Positions 31,865-39,437 of a DNA stretch of 64,000 nucleotides are shown piece by piece. How positions within the stretch are numbered: position 1 is the stretch's first letter; every line of letters starts with the position of its first letter. Under the pieces are notes generated by a model that ran no database searches, was not told where the DNA came from, and saw only the letters and a list, made by a program, of their open reading frames with translations. The stretch covers positions 558,001 to 622,000 of the forward strand of contig NZ_CP034929.1 of assembly GCF_004014875.1 (NCBI RefSeq), given 5' to 3'. This DNA comes from Nocardioides yefusunii. GTDB taxonomy: Bacteria; Actinomycetota; Actinomycetes; Propionibacteriales; Nocardioidaceae. Position numbers and translations under genes: made by a program.

Positions 31865-32893
31865 GTGGCGTTCGCCCGCGAGGTCCACGTCAGGTCCTAC
31901 CCCGACGCGGCGGTGGGGCCGGAGCACTTCGAGGTGGTGGAGGTCCCTGTCCCGACGCCCGCCGAGGGCGAGGTGCTGGTGCGCAACACCTGGACCTCGG
32001 TCGACCCGGGGATGCGGCTGCGGCTGCGCCCGCACGCACCTGAGGGCTACTTCACCGCCTTCGAGCTGGGACGTCCGATGGACGGGGTGATCACCCTCGG
32101 CGAGGTCGTCGAGTCGCGGGCCGAGGGGTTCGCGGTCGGCGACACCGTCTGGCACCCCTTCGGGTGGCGCACGCACGCGGTCGTCCCGGCCGGCGTCGAA
32201 CTGATGAACGGAGCCGCGACCCTGCGGCGTCTGGACGTCACCGACGTCGAGCCCCAGTGGTACCTCGGTCCGCTCGGGGCGATGGGTCTGACCGCGTGGA
32301 GCGGACTGGCCGTGGTCGATGCGTTGAAGGGCGGTGAGACGCTCTGGGTCTCCGCTGCGGCCGGCGCCGTGGGCTCACTGGTGGCACAGATCGGCGTCCT
32401 GCTCGGACATCGCGTGCTCGCCAGTGCCGGCACTGACGCAAAGGTCGCCTGGCTGCGCGACGAGGTGGGCGTGGCCGGAGCGTTCAACCATCGCACCCAG
32501 CCCCTGGCTCCGACACTGCGTGAGCTGGCGCCGGAGGGGATCGACGTCTACTTCGACAACGTCGGTGGGGACCACCTCGAGGCGGCTCTGGACGCGATGG
32601 CCATGCACGGCCGGATCGCTCTGTGCGGCTCGGTCAGCGACTACGAGGGCGAGGCTGTCGGTCCGCGCAACATCTTCCTGGCCACCGCCAAGCACCTGAC
32701 GCTCCAGGGGTTCCGCGGCAGCCTGCACATCGGCGTGATGGAGGAGATGCAGCGCCGCCTCGGTGGGTGGCTCCGCTCGGGAGAGCTCGTGCAGCGCGAG
32801 ACGGTGTACTCGGGCCTGGAGCAGGCGCCGAGGGCCATGGCCGACATGCTGGCCGGACGCACCGTGGGCAAGACGCTCGTCCGCCTCGCCTGA
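31865..32893 (+). CDS. NADP-dependent zinc-free medium-chain reductase (PTGR/CurA-like)
   Basis: A 342-residue member of the leukotriene-B4 dehydrogenase/prostaglandin reductase branch. It has WTSVDPGMRLRLRPHAPEGY, LGAMGLTAWSGLAVV, the nucleotide motif SAAAGAVGSLVAQIG and the family's IDVYFDNVGGDHLEAALDAM. These enzymes reduce the double bond of alpha,beta-unsaturated ketones with NADPH. GTG 31865 follows AAGGAGG. It closes the importer operon, suggesting the imported compound or an early metabolite is an enone. Another fit is a quinone-type reductase. Confidence 0.88.
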   Translation: MAFAREVHVRSYPDAAVGPEHFEVVEVPVPTPAEGEVLVRNTWTSVDPGMRLRLRPHAPEGYFTAFELGRPMDGVITLGEVVESRAEGFAVGDTVWHPFGWRTHAVVPAGVELMNGAATLRRLDVTDVEPQWYLGPLGAMGLTAWSGLAVVDALKGGETLWVSAAAGAVGSLVAQIGVLLGHRVLASAGTDAKVAWLRDEVGVAGAFNHRTQPLAPTLRELAPEGIDVYFDNVGGDHLEAALDAMAMHGRIALCGSVSDYEGEAVGPRNIFLATAKHLTLQGFRGSLHIGVMEEMQRRLGGWLRSGELVQRETVYSGLEQAPRAMADMLAGRTVGKTLVRLA

Positions 32894-32909
32894 CGTTGCG
32901 GAGCGGACC

Positions 32910-33554
32910 TCAGGGGGTGCGGAAGTCGACGATCCGGTCGGCCACCTGCTCCAGGAGTGCGGAGTCGTGGGAGACGGCCAGGACGCCGATCCGGCGCGAC
33001 TTCACCTCGTGCTCGATCCGGTGCCACAGCACCGTCTGGGTGATCGCGTCCAGGCTGGCCGAGATCTCGTCGGCCAGCAGGTAGCGGGGTTCGGCGCAGA
33101 GCGCCCGCAGCAGGTTGACCCGCTGCAGCTCGCCGCCGGAGATCTCGTGCGGGTGTCGTCCCAGCCAGTCAGGGTTCACGAGTCCGTGACGGGCCCAGTC
33201 CTCGGCGACGATCTCGTCGACGCGCACCAACGCCTCACGACGACGCAGCGGCAACGCCTCGGCCAGCACCTCGCGGATCGTCCAGCGCGGGTTCATCGCG
33301 CGGTCGGGGTGCTGGAGCACCACCTGCACCGGCGACGCACCCGTGAACGACGCCAACGGCTCGTCGTCGACGAGCACCGTGCCCGACGCCGGACGCTGCA
33401 GCCCGGCGAGCACTGCGGCCAAGGTCGACTTGCCCGACCCTGAGGGGCCACGCAGGCCCACGACCTCGCCGGGCGCCACCTCGATCGCGTGCTCGTGCAG
33501 GATCCACGGGCCGCGACGCGACCAGCGGAAAGAGAGGTCGGTCCCGGTCAGCAC
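32910..33554 (-). CDS. ABC importer ATPase 2 (DppF/NikE-like), candidate nickel system
   Basis: A compact 214-residue ATPase, shorter than typical DppF proteins (about 260-330). Walker A is GPSGSGKST, the signature region HEISGGELQRVNLLRALCAE, Walker B YLLADEISASLD, and the His switch LAVSHDSALLEQVADRIVD. GTG 33554 overlaps the upstream gene's stop by 7 bases. It is the last gene of the four-gene importer and lacks the C-terminal oligopeptide-binding extension, as NikE-type subunits do. Nickel is inferred from the operon's regulatory site and His-rich partner. Confidence 0.85.
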   Translation of the reverse strand: MLTGTDLSFRWSRRGPWILHEHAIEVAPGEVVGLRGPSGSGKSTLAAVLAGLQRPASGTVLVDDEPLASFTGASPVQVVLQHPDRAMNPRWTIREVLAEALPLRRREALVRVDEIVAEDWARHGLVNPDWLGRHPHEISGGELQRVNLLRALCAEPRYLLADEISASLDAITQTVLWHRIEHEVKSRRIGVLAVSHDSALLEQVADRIVDFRTP

Positions 33555-34450
33555 GGCTGCTCCTCGGTGTGGGGGTGGGCGTGGTCGTGCTCCATCACGT
33601 GGAACGTGTGCGCGACGTGGTCGGCCGGTACCTGGAACCCGTTGCCGGGCAGCGCCATCCACAACTGGCGCGAGTACGGGTGCGTCAGCGCGACGCCGTG
33701 GCCGGTGAACGCGCTCACCGGCGCCTCCTCCAACGAACGACCCCGGTCGACGACGACCACGCGGTCGGCCACCGTCAGCGCACCGGTGATCTCGTGGGTG
33801 ATCAGCAGGACGCCGGCGCCGGTCGCGGCGATGCCACGCAGTCGATCGAGGACAGCGGTGACGCTCTCCGACGCCAGACCGGGCGTCGGCTCGTCGGCGA
33901 TCACCAACGACGGCGATCCCATCAGCGCACACGCGGTGAGGACGCGTCGTCCCATGCCGCCGGAGAGTTCGTGCGGGTAGAGCTTCAGCACCGACGCGTC
34001 GAGCCCTTGGGAGGTCAGCGCGTCGAGCGCCCGGGTCTTCGCCTCACGACGCGACGCGCCCTGGAGACGTGCGGAACGGCGCACCTGTGCCCCGACCGTC
34101 GCGGTCGGGTCGAGGTGGCTGAGCGACTGCGGCAGGAACGCGACCTCGCGTCCGGCGAGGGCTCGGCGTCCGGCGAGGTCGAGCTCGCGACCCTGCCAGC
34201 GGATCACGCCCGAGGACGTCGCGTTGGGCGGGAGCATGCCCAGGACGGCTTGGCCGAGCAGGCTCTTGCCGGCGCCGCTGGCTCCCACGAGGGCGACGAC
34301 CTCGCCGGCGTTGACGCTCACCGACATGTCGGTGACCGGGGTGAGTTCCCGACGACGCAGGCCGCGTTCGTACTGGGTGAAGGAGACCGCGAGGTGCTGG
34401 ACCTCCAGCAGTGGCTGGCCGCTGGGCGCAGGAGCAGGAGTGGCGTTCAC
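33548..34450 (-). CDS. ABC importer ATPase 1 (DppD/NikD-like) with His-rich C-terminal tail
   Basis: A 300-residue ATPase. Walker A GASGAGKS, signature HELSGGMGRRVLTACALMGS and Walker B LVIADEPTPGL are intact. The last 24 residues hold seven His (DHVAHTFHVMEHDHAHPH), an arrangement common in nickel, cobalt or zinc handling proteins and unusual for a peptide transporter. GTG 34450 overlaps the permease stop (GTGA). Together with the Nur-like box upstream of the operon this points to nickel import. Confidence 0.87.
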   Translation of the reverse strand: MNATPAPAPSGQPLLEVQHLAVSFTQYERGLRRRELTPVTDMSVSVNAGEVVALVGASGAGKSLLGQAVLGMLPPNATSSGVIRWQGRELDLAGRRALAGREVAFLPQSLSHLDPTATVGAQVRRSARLQGASRREAKTRALDALTSQGLDASVLKLYPHELSGGMGRRVLTACALMGSPSLVIADEPTPGLASESVTAVLDRLRGIAATGAGVLLITHEITGALTVADRVVVVDRGRSLEEAPVSAFTGHGVALTHPYSRQLWMALPGNGFQVPADHVAHTFHVMEHDHAHPHTEEQPC

Positions 34451-35346
34451 AGGTGTGCGCTCCTCGGGTCCGAGAGCATCCGTAGGTCGTCGCCGATCCG
34501 GTCGATCAGCTTCACGATCAGCAGCAGCGCGAGGCCGGGCAGGGCTGCGAGCCACCAGTGGCCGGCGGAGAGGTACCGCATGGAGTCGGCGAGCAGGATG
34601 CCGATCGCAGGCTGGCCGGGGTCGATGCCCAGGCCGAGGAACGACAGCGCCGCCTCGTGCAGGATCGCGTGCGGGAACATCAGGATCACGCCGATCGAGA
34701 AGTGCGGCACCAGGTGGACGGCCAGGTGGCGTCGGGCGACGAAGCGTCGCGACGAACCGAAGGTGCGCGAGAGCGCGACGTAGTCGGTGGCGTTGATCTC
34801 GCGGGCCACCGAGATCAGCACGCGGGTCAGCCGCGGCCAGTGCGTCAGGCCGACGGCCAGGACGACCGCGTCGGTGCCGCCGCCGAGCGCGAACGCCACG
34901 AGGATCAGCAGCACCAGGTGCGGCAGGGCCAGGAAGAGGTCGATCAGCCAGTTGACCGTCGCCATCGCCCAGCGTCCACCGACGGTTGCGAAGAGGGTCA
35001 GGGCGATCGAGATCAGGCCCGAGAGCACGGCGGCGGTGGTGCCGACGACGAGGCTGAGCCGCAGGCCCACCATCGTGCGTTCGAAGAGGTCGCGGCCGTA
35101 GGGATCGGTGCCGAACCAGTGCTCGCCGCTGGGGGCCAGCGTCTTCTGCGTCAGGTCGGTGACGGCGGCGTCGTCGCGGACGACTCCACCGACGACGACC
35201 ACCGCAACCACCACCAGCAGTGCCAGCGTGAGACTGGTCAGCGTGCGGGTGCGACGGTTGCGCCACGCGGCACGCAGCGAGGATCCGGTGCGCTGCCCAC
35301 CACCGTGCGGCGAGCCGGTCGCGGGGGAGAGGGTGGCCTCGCTCAT
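34447..35346 (-). CDS. ABC importer permease 2 (DppC/NikC-like)
   Basis: A 299-residue integral membrane protein with about six hydrophobic segments. An early one is TLTSLTLALLVVVAVVVVGG. The family motif EHWFGTDPYGRDLFERTMVG follows, then VGGRWAMATVNWLIDLFLAL. The EAA loop is ISVAREINATDYVALSRTFG. It forms a heterodimer with the preceding permease and overlaps both neighbours by 4 bases. Confidence 0.9.
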   Translation of the reverse strand: MSEATLSPATGSPHGGGQRTGSSLRAAWRNRRTRTLTSLTLALLVVVAVVVVGGVVRDDAAVTDLTQKTLAPSGEHWFGTDPYGRDLFERTMVGLRLSLVVGTTAAVLSGLISIALTLFATVGGRWAMATVNWLIDLFLALPHLVLLILVAFALGGGTDAVVLAVGLTHWPRLTRVLISVAREINATDYVALSRTFGSSRRFVARRHLAVHLVPHFSIGVILMFPHAILHEAALSFLGLGIDPGQPAIGILLADSMRYLSAGHWWLAALPGLALLLIVKLIDRIGDDLRMLSDPRSAHL

Positions 35347-36398
35347 GCGCCGACCTCCTTGGTCTGGGGTGCGACGGCGCGGTGCGCGACGTCGCCGAGG
35401 GCGTTGCCGACGAAGATCAGCACCGCGGTGATGATCGAGATGCCCATCAGCAGCGGGACGTCCTGGCGCATCGCGGCGGTGGTGGTGGCCTCGCCGAGGC
35501 CGGGGTAGGTGAAGACCTGTTCGGCCAGGACCGCACCGCCGAAGAGCTCACCGACGGAGGCGAACTGCAGCATCAGCGCGGGGGCTGCGGCGTTGCGGAC
35601 GACACGGTGCAGGACGAGGCCGGGCAACTTCTCGCCCTGGGAACGGGCGAACGAGACCTGGTCGCTGGCCAGTGCCTCGATGGTGGCGTGCCGGGTGTGC
35701 AGCAGGACCGGCGAGACACCGACGACGCTGAGCGTCAGGGCCGGGAGCACGAGGTGGTGCAGACGCTCCAGCAGTGAGACCTCGCCGGGCAGTGCGCCGA
35801 TCGGGCCGGCGCAGCAGACCGGCGCCCACTGCAGTTGCACGGCGAAGACGTAGAGCAGCAGCAGGCCGACCCAGAAGGTCGGGGACGACGCGAGCGTGTA
35901 GGCGAACCATGACAGGACGCGGTCGGTGAGGCGACCCTGGCGGGCACCGGCGACGAGGCCGAGGATGAACCCGAGGACACCGGAGAAGATCCAGGCCAGG
36001 GCCATCAGCGCGAGGCTCGCCATGAACCGTTCGCCGATGACGTCGAGGACGGGTTCGCCGTAGACCTGCGAGGTGCCCCAGTCGCCCTGGAGGAGGTTGC
36101 CGGCCCAGGCGCCGAAGCGTTCCAGCGGCGGGTCGTCGAGTCCCCAGCGCTCGGCGATCTGTGCCTTCTGCTCCGCGCTCAGGGCGGCGGAGTCGGCGCC
36201 GACGTAGGCCTGCACCGGGTCCACGGGGGAGTAGGAGAGCAGGACGAAGATGCCGACGACGGTGGCGACGAGCAGGCTGAGGAGCCGGAGTAACTTCCCG
36301 ACGACCAGCCCGGTCGTACGCCCGCCCGTACGGCCGGCAGTGCGCCGGGACGGACTCGGCGCGCTGACTGCCTCGGGGGCGTCAACTGCTGTGGACAT
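35343..36398 (-). CDS. ABC importer permease 1 (DppB/NikB-like)
   Basis: A 351-residue membrane protein, first gene of the importer operon. Hydrophobic segments begin at LLRLLSLLVATVVGIFVLLS; the EAA loop is HATIEALASDQVSFARSQGE. The outer loop QLQWAPVCCAGPIGALPGEV contains a Cys-Cys pair that could see a metal, though this is only suggestive. ATG 36398 has GGGAGAG upstream. No substrate-binding protein is encoded in the operon, so it must be elsewhere or dispensable. Confidence 0.88.
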   Translation of the reverse strand: MSTAVDAPEAVSAPSPSRRTAGRTGGRTTGLVVGKLLRLLSLLVATVVGIFVLLSYSPVDPVQAYVGADSAALSAEQKAQIAERWGLDDPPLERFGAWAGNLLQGDWGTSQVYGEPVLDVIGERFMASLALMALAWIFSGVLGFILGLVAGARQGRLTDRVLSWFAYTLASSPTFWVGLLLLYVFAVQLQWAPVCCAGPIGALPGEVSLLERLHHLVLPALTLSVVGVSPVLLHTRHATIEALASDQVSFARSQGEKLPGLVLHRVVRNAAAPALMLQFASVGELFGGAVLAEQVFTYPGLGEATTTAAMRQDVPLLMGISIITAVLIFVGNALGDVAHRAVAPQTKEVGA

Positions 36399-36414
36399 GG
36401 CTCTCCCGCTCTTA

Positions 36415-36431
36415 TTGCAAAGGGTTCGCAA
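36415..36431 (-). promoter_or_regulatory. Nur-box-like site (nickel-responsive Fur family)
   Basis: TTGCAA-AGGGT-TCGCAA fits the published Streptomyces Nur box tTGCaa-N5-ttGCAA with one deviation. It is 17 bp upstream of the NikB-like start, where Nur-Ni would block transcription. Confidence 0.6.
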
Positions 36432-36468
36432 GAAGAGTAGTCCCGGCCGTCGCCCAGCGGTTCATTGG

Positions 36469-36483
36469 GATACAAGTTGTATC
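36469..36483. promoter_or_regulatory. Inverted repeat upstream of the importer operon
   Basis: GATACAA-G-TTGTATC is a perfect 7+7 inverted repeat, AT-rich for this genome, in the 126-bp gap between photolyase and importer. It may be a second regulator site or cover the -35 region. Confidence 0.45.
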
Positions 36484-36524
36484 GAAATGTGGGCATTCGG
36501 GTGCCCGTGCGACCCGGTCGCGAG

Positions 36525-37982
36525 TCAGGCGCGGGCGTTGCGCCAGCGCAGCAGCGCCTCGGTCCGCTGCTCGGAGTGGTCGACGATCGGGCGCGGGTAT
36601 CCGTCGCTGTGCCCGTCGTCGTGCTTCCAGGGTTCGAGTGCCTTCTTGCCGCCCAGATGGCGCAGCTCCGGGATCCACTGCCGCACGTACTCCCCGCGCG
36701 GATCGAACCGCGTCGCCTGCGCCGTCGGGTTCATGACGCGGTGGTACGGCGCAGCATCGGTCCCGACGCCCGCCACCCACTGCCACCCCAGGTTGTTCGA
36801 CGCCGGGTCGCCGTCGAGCAGGTGCTCCAGGAAGTGCCGCGCGCCCACCTGCCACGGCAGCAGGAGGTCCTTGACCAGGAAGCTCGCCGTCACCATCCGG
36901 ACCCGGTTGTGCATCCACCCCTCGGCCAGCAACTGCCGCATGCCGGCGTCGACGAGCGGGTAGCCGGTGCGGCCTTCGCGCCATGCGTCGAACTGTTCGC
37001 CCGGCTCGTCGTGGATCCCTGCGGGCGCCGGATTCATGTCGACCCAGAGTGCTTCGGGGCGGTGCCACAGCACGTCGGCGTGGAAGTCGCGCCATGCGAT
37101 CTCGGCCAGGAACTTGCGTACGTCCGCGTCGAGGTCGACGTCGCCGGGCGCCTCGCCGTTGGCGGCAGCGCGGTCGGCGTGGTCGTCGAGCAGGTCGGCG
37201 ACGAGCCGCGCGGGGTGCACCTCGCCCAGGCGCAGGGCGATCGAGAGGCGACTGGTCGCGTCCGCGGCGGGCAGGTCGCGGTCGGCCGCGTACCCGGCCA
37301 TGTCGGCACGGAAGCCGTCCCATCGATGCAGGGCAGCGGCTTCGCCCGCCTCCTGTGCGGGCGCCTCCTGTATGGGCGCCTCCTGTGCGGGTGCGTCGTC
37401 GCGGTGCGGGGTCGAGGTGTCGAGGTGGTGCCACGGGACGTCCTCGGGTGCCGGGCCCAAGGGTGGCGCCTCACTCAGGTCGCGTCGCACCTGGTCCAGC
37501 CACGTGCGGAAGAAGGGGGTGAACACCTTGGGCTGCGTACCGGCCTTGGTGCGCACGGTGCCCGGTGCGAGCACGTGGCACGAGCCGGCCGACGTCATCA
37601 CGACGCCCCGGCTGGCCAGTCGATCGGCGACGGCGGCGTCGCGGCGTCGGGCGTGGGGTGTGTGTTCGCCACTGACCACCACGTGGGTCGCACCCAGTGC
37701 CTGGGCCACGTCGGGCAGGACCTCTCGGGGGTCGCCCGCCTGCGTCAGCAGGCTGCCGCCCAGGTCGGAGAGGCATGCGGCGAGTGCGTCGACGGCGGCG
37801 CCGTACCGCGCACGTCGGGTCTCGCTGAGCGCCAAGGTCTCGTCGAGGACGACGAGCGGCAGCACCGTCGCGCCGCTCTCGTTGGCCAGCGCGGTCGCGG
37901 CGCCGATCGCGGGATGGTCCTCGATGCGCAGGTCGCGGCGCAGCCAGACGAGAACGGGAGCGGGTGCGGCGGGTCTGGTCAC
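36525..37982 (-). CDS. phr: Deoxyribodipyrimidine photolyase
   Basis: A 485-residue cryptochrome/photolyase-family enzyme repairing UV-induced pyrimidine dimers with light, FADH- and an antenna. The N-terminal antenna domain starts VLVWLRRDLRIEDHPAIGAA. The FAD domain has GRTGYPLVDAGMRQLLAEGW, MHNRVRMVTASFLVKDLLLP and NNLGWQWVAGVGTDAAPYHR. The linker carries three copies of a 15-bp repeat giving APAQEAPIQEAPAQEAG. GTG 37982 is preceded by GGAGGACAC. It is divergent from a B12-type photoreceptor regulator, which probably induces it in light. CPD versus 6-4 specificity is not proven; class I CPD is likely. Confidence 0.93.
   Translation of the reverse strand: MTRPAAPAPVLVWLRRDLRIEDHPAIGAATALANESGATVLPLVVLDETLALSETRRARYGAAVDALAACLSDLGGSLLTQAGDPREVLPDVAQALGATHVVVSGEHTPHARRRDAAVADRLASRGVVMTSAGSCHVLAPGTVRTKAGTQPKVFTPFFRTWLDQVRRDLSEAPPLGPAPEDVPWHHLDTSTPHRDDAPAQEAPIQEAPAQEAGEAAALHRWDGFRADMAGYAADRDLPAADATSRLSIALRLGEVHPARLVADLLDDHADRAAANGEAPGDVDLDADVRKFLAEIAWRDFHADVLWHRPEALWVDMNPAPAGIHDEPGEQFDAWREGRTGYPLVDAGMRQLLAEGWMHNRVRMVTASFLVKDLLLPWQVGARHFLEHLLDGDPASNNLGWQWVAGVGTDAAPYHRVMNPTAQATRFDPRGEYVRQWIPELRHLGGKKALEPWKHDDGHSDGYPRPIVDHSEQRTEALLRWRNARA
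37346..37390. repeat. Three tandem 15-bp repeats inside the photolyase gene
   Basis: Three in-frame 15-bp units, the second and third GCGCCTCCTGTATGG and GCGCCTCCTGTGCGG, encode the Gln-Glu-Ala-Pro linker repeat. Copy number could vary between strains without a frameshift. Confidence 0.75.
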
Positions 37983-38434
37983 GTGTCCTCCGGGAGTCGT
38001 TCTCCCACGCTCTCAGGTCGCGCGCGCCGCGACCAGTGCCGTGGTGGTTTCGTGCTGGGGCTGCAATGACTGTGGACGCGCTGATGCCCCGTCACCGATG
38101 GGGGCGGCGACGGGGCATCAGTTCTCCGTCGGTCACCGGATGGGGACCGGTGGTCAGCGTGCCGACGGAGGGGAGGGGTTGATCGGGAGTTCTTCAGCGA
38201 GTACGACGCTAGGTGCACGAACAATCTTTGTCAAAGGTTGTGTTCAAGGTTTGCACAAGGTTTACTCGGGGGTGAGCGCTTCGTTGCACTCGTGTCATCG
38301 CCGGGGATCCCGGGGAAGGCGCAGTAGGATCTACGGGCTGACGCCCCACTCGCACGCTGAGGTGGGAAGCGCTGGCTGGGCACGCAGAACTAGGGCGGAG
38401 GAAGTCCGGTCCGTCGACCGGGCGAGCAGCTGGC
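37983..38434. promoter_or_regulatory. Gene-free 452-bp divergent regulatory region with three 11-bp direct repeats
   Basis: No credible gene is present. At 38228-38261 three imperfect direct repeats occur: TTTGTCAAAGG, TGTGTTCAAGG and TTTGCACAAGG, spaced 12 and 11 bp. CarH/LitR regulators bind three 11-bp direct repeats of roughly nnTnTACAnnn, so this is a candidate operator for the adjacent regulator. The last 100 bp before the regulator can form CCGGTC-CGTC-GACCGG (38406-38421) and CCCAC...GTGGG pairings, so a structured leader is possible. The regulator's ribosome site is weak. Confidence 0.55.
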
Positions 38435-39325
38435 ATGTACACGATCAAGCACGCGGCCGAGATGATCGGCGTCAACGTCGCGACCCTGCGCGCCTGGGAA
38501 CGGCGCTACGAGATCGCGGTCCCCTTGCGCACCGACTCCGGCTACCGCCTCTACGACGACGAAGCCCTGCGCGCGCTCAGCACCATGAACTCCCTCGTCA
38601 TGGACGGGATGGCGCCCAGGCAGGCCGCGGAGGAGGCCAAGCGGCTCCTCGCCGGGGAGGTCCAGACCCGCACCGTCGTCGTCGACACCTTCGAAGGCAT
38701 TCCCGACGACGCCGCCGGTGCCACCGAAGCCCTGCTGGTCGCCGCCGAACGCCTCGACGTCGCCGCGGTCACCCGACTGCTCGACGCCCGCTACGCCAGC
38801 GCCTCCTTCGAGGCTGTCACCGACGACTGGCTGCTCCCTGCCATGACCGAACTCGGCCTGGCCTGGGCCTCGGGACGCGTCACCGTGGCGGGCGAACACA
38901 TGGTCTCCCACGCGGTGGTCCGACGCCTCTCCGCGGCGTTCGACGCCGCTGCCGCACCGTTGGCCGGGCCGCGCGTCGTCGTCGGTCTGCCGCCCAAGTC
39001 GCGTCACGAGCTGGGTCTGCTCGGCTTCGCGGTCTGCTCGCGTCGCGCTGGTCTGCCGACGACGTACGTGGGCGCCGACCTGCCGGTCGAGGACTGGGCC
39101 TCCGCGGTCCGTACTCGAGGCGCATCGGCCGTGGTGCTGGCGGCCTCCATGACCCGCGACCTCGCCCACGTCGAGGCCGTCGTCGAGATGCTCGGTGTCG
39201 CCCAGCCGGACCTGCTCGTGGCGGTCGGCGGTGGACTCCAGGACCGCACCCCGGCGTCCTGCGTGCGTCTGGGACACCGGGTCGGCGACGCCGCCCGGAC
39301 GCTCGCTGAACGCCTCACTGCCTGA
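38435..39325 (+). CDS. litR: MerR-family B12-binding photoreceptor regulator (LitR/CarH type)
   Basis: A 296-residue regulator. Residues 1-70 are a MerR winged helix (MYTIKHAAEMIGVNVATLRA with WERRYEIAVP). The middle helical bundle contains Trp144-x9-Glu154-His155, the W-x9-EH signature of CarH light sensors. The C-terminal B12-binding Rossmann domain has His191 in SRHELG, the expected axial cobalt ligand. In the dark such proteins bind DNA as adenosylcobalamin tetramers and release it in light. Being divergent from photolyase supports a light-response role. The start ATG follows a poor ribosome site. Confidence 0.87.
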   Translation: MYTIKHAAEMIGVNVATLRAWERRYEIAVPLRTDSGYRLYDDEALRALSTMNSLVMDGMAPRQAAEEAKRLLAGEVQTRTVVVDTFEGIPDDAAGATEALLVAAERLDVAAVTRLLDARYASASFEAVTDDWLLPAMTELGLAWASGRVTVAGEHMVSHAVVRRLSAAFDAAAAPLAGPRVVVGLPPKSRHELGLLGFAVCSRRAGLPTTYVGADLPVEDWASAVRTRGASAVVLAASMTRDLAHVEAVVEMLGVAQPDLLVAVGGGLQDRTPASCVRLGHRVGDAARTLAERLTA

Positions 39326-39340
39326 GCCGCAACTCCGCTC

Positions 39341-39401
39341 CGCAATTGTGGGATTGATGCCACCGCCACAGGCGTGTCGGCGCATCGATCCCACAATTGC
39401 G
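39341..39401. repeat. Long inverted repeat between convergent genes
   Basis: Arms 39341-39360 and 39382-39401 are 20-bp reverse complements with one mismatch (a G-U pair in RNA). The left arm reads CGCAATTGTGGGATTGATGC. The 21-base spacer has a small CGCC-ACA-GGCG hairpin. It may act as a terminator for both genes or be a dispersed palindromic element; its AT content is unusual for a terminator here. Confidence 0.6.
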
Positions 39402-39437
39402 CTGCCCGGGCGTCGCTGACGGGCCCGGGGCGAGGGA

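Noticed and set aside
38391..38412. A GAGGAAGTCCGG stretch resembling the conserved start of RNase P RNA
   Set aside because: None of the other conserved RNase P blocks follow and the regulator's start codon is only about 35 bases away.
38330..38434. Cobalamin riboswitch before the B12-binding regulator
   Set aside because: The B12-box core and the usual peripheral motifs are absent; the regulator itself is the B12 sensor.
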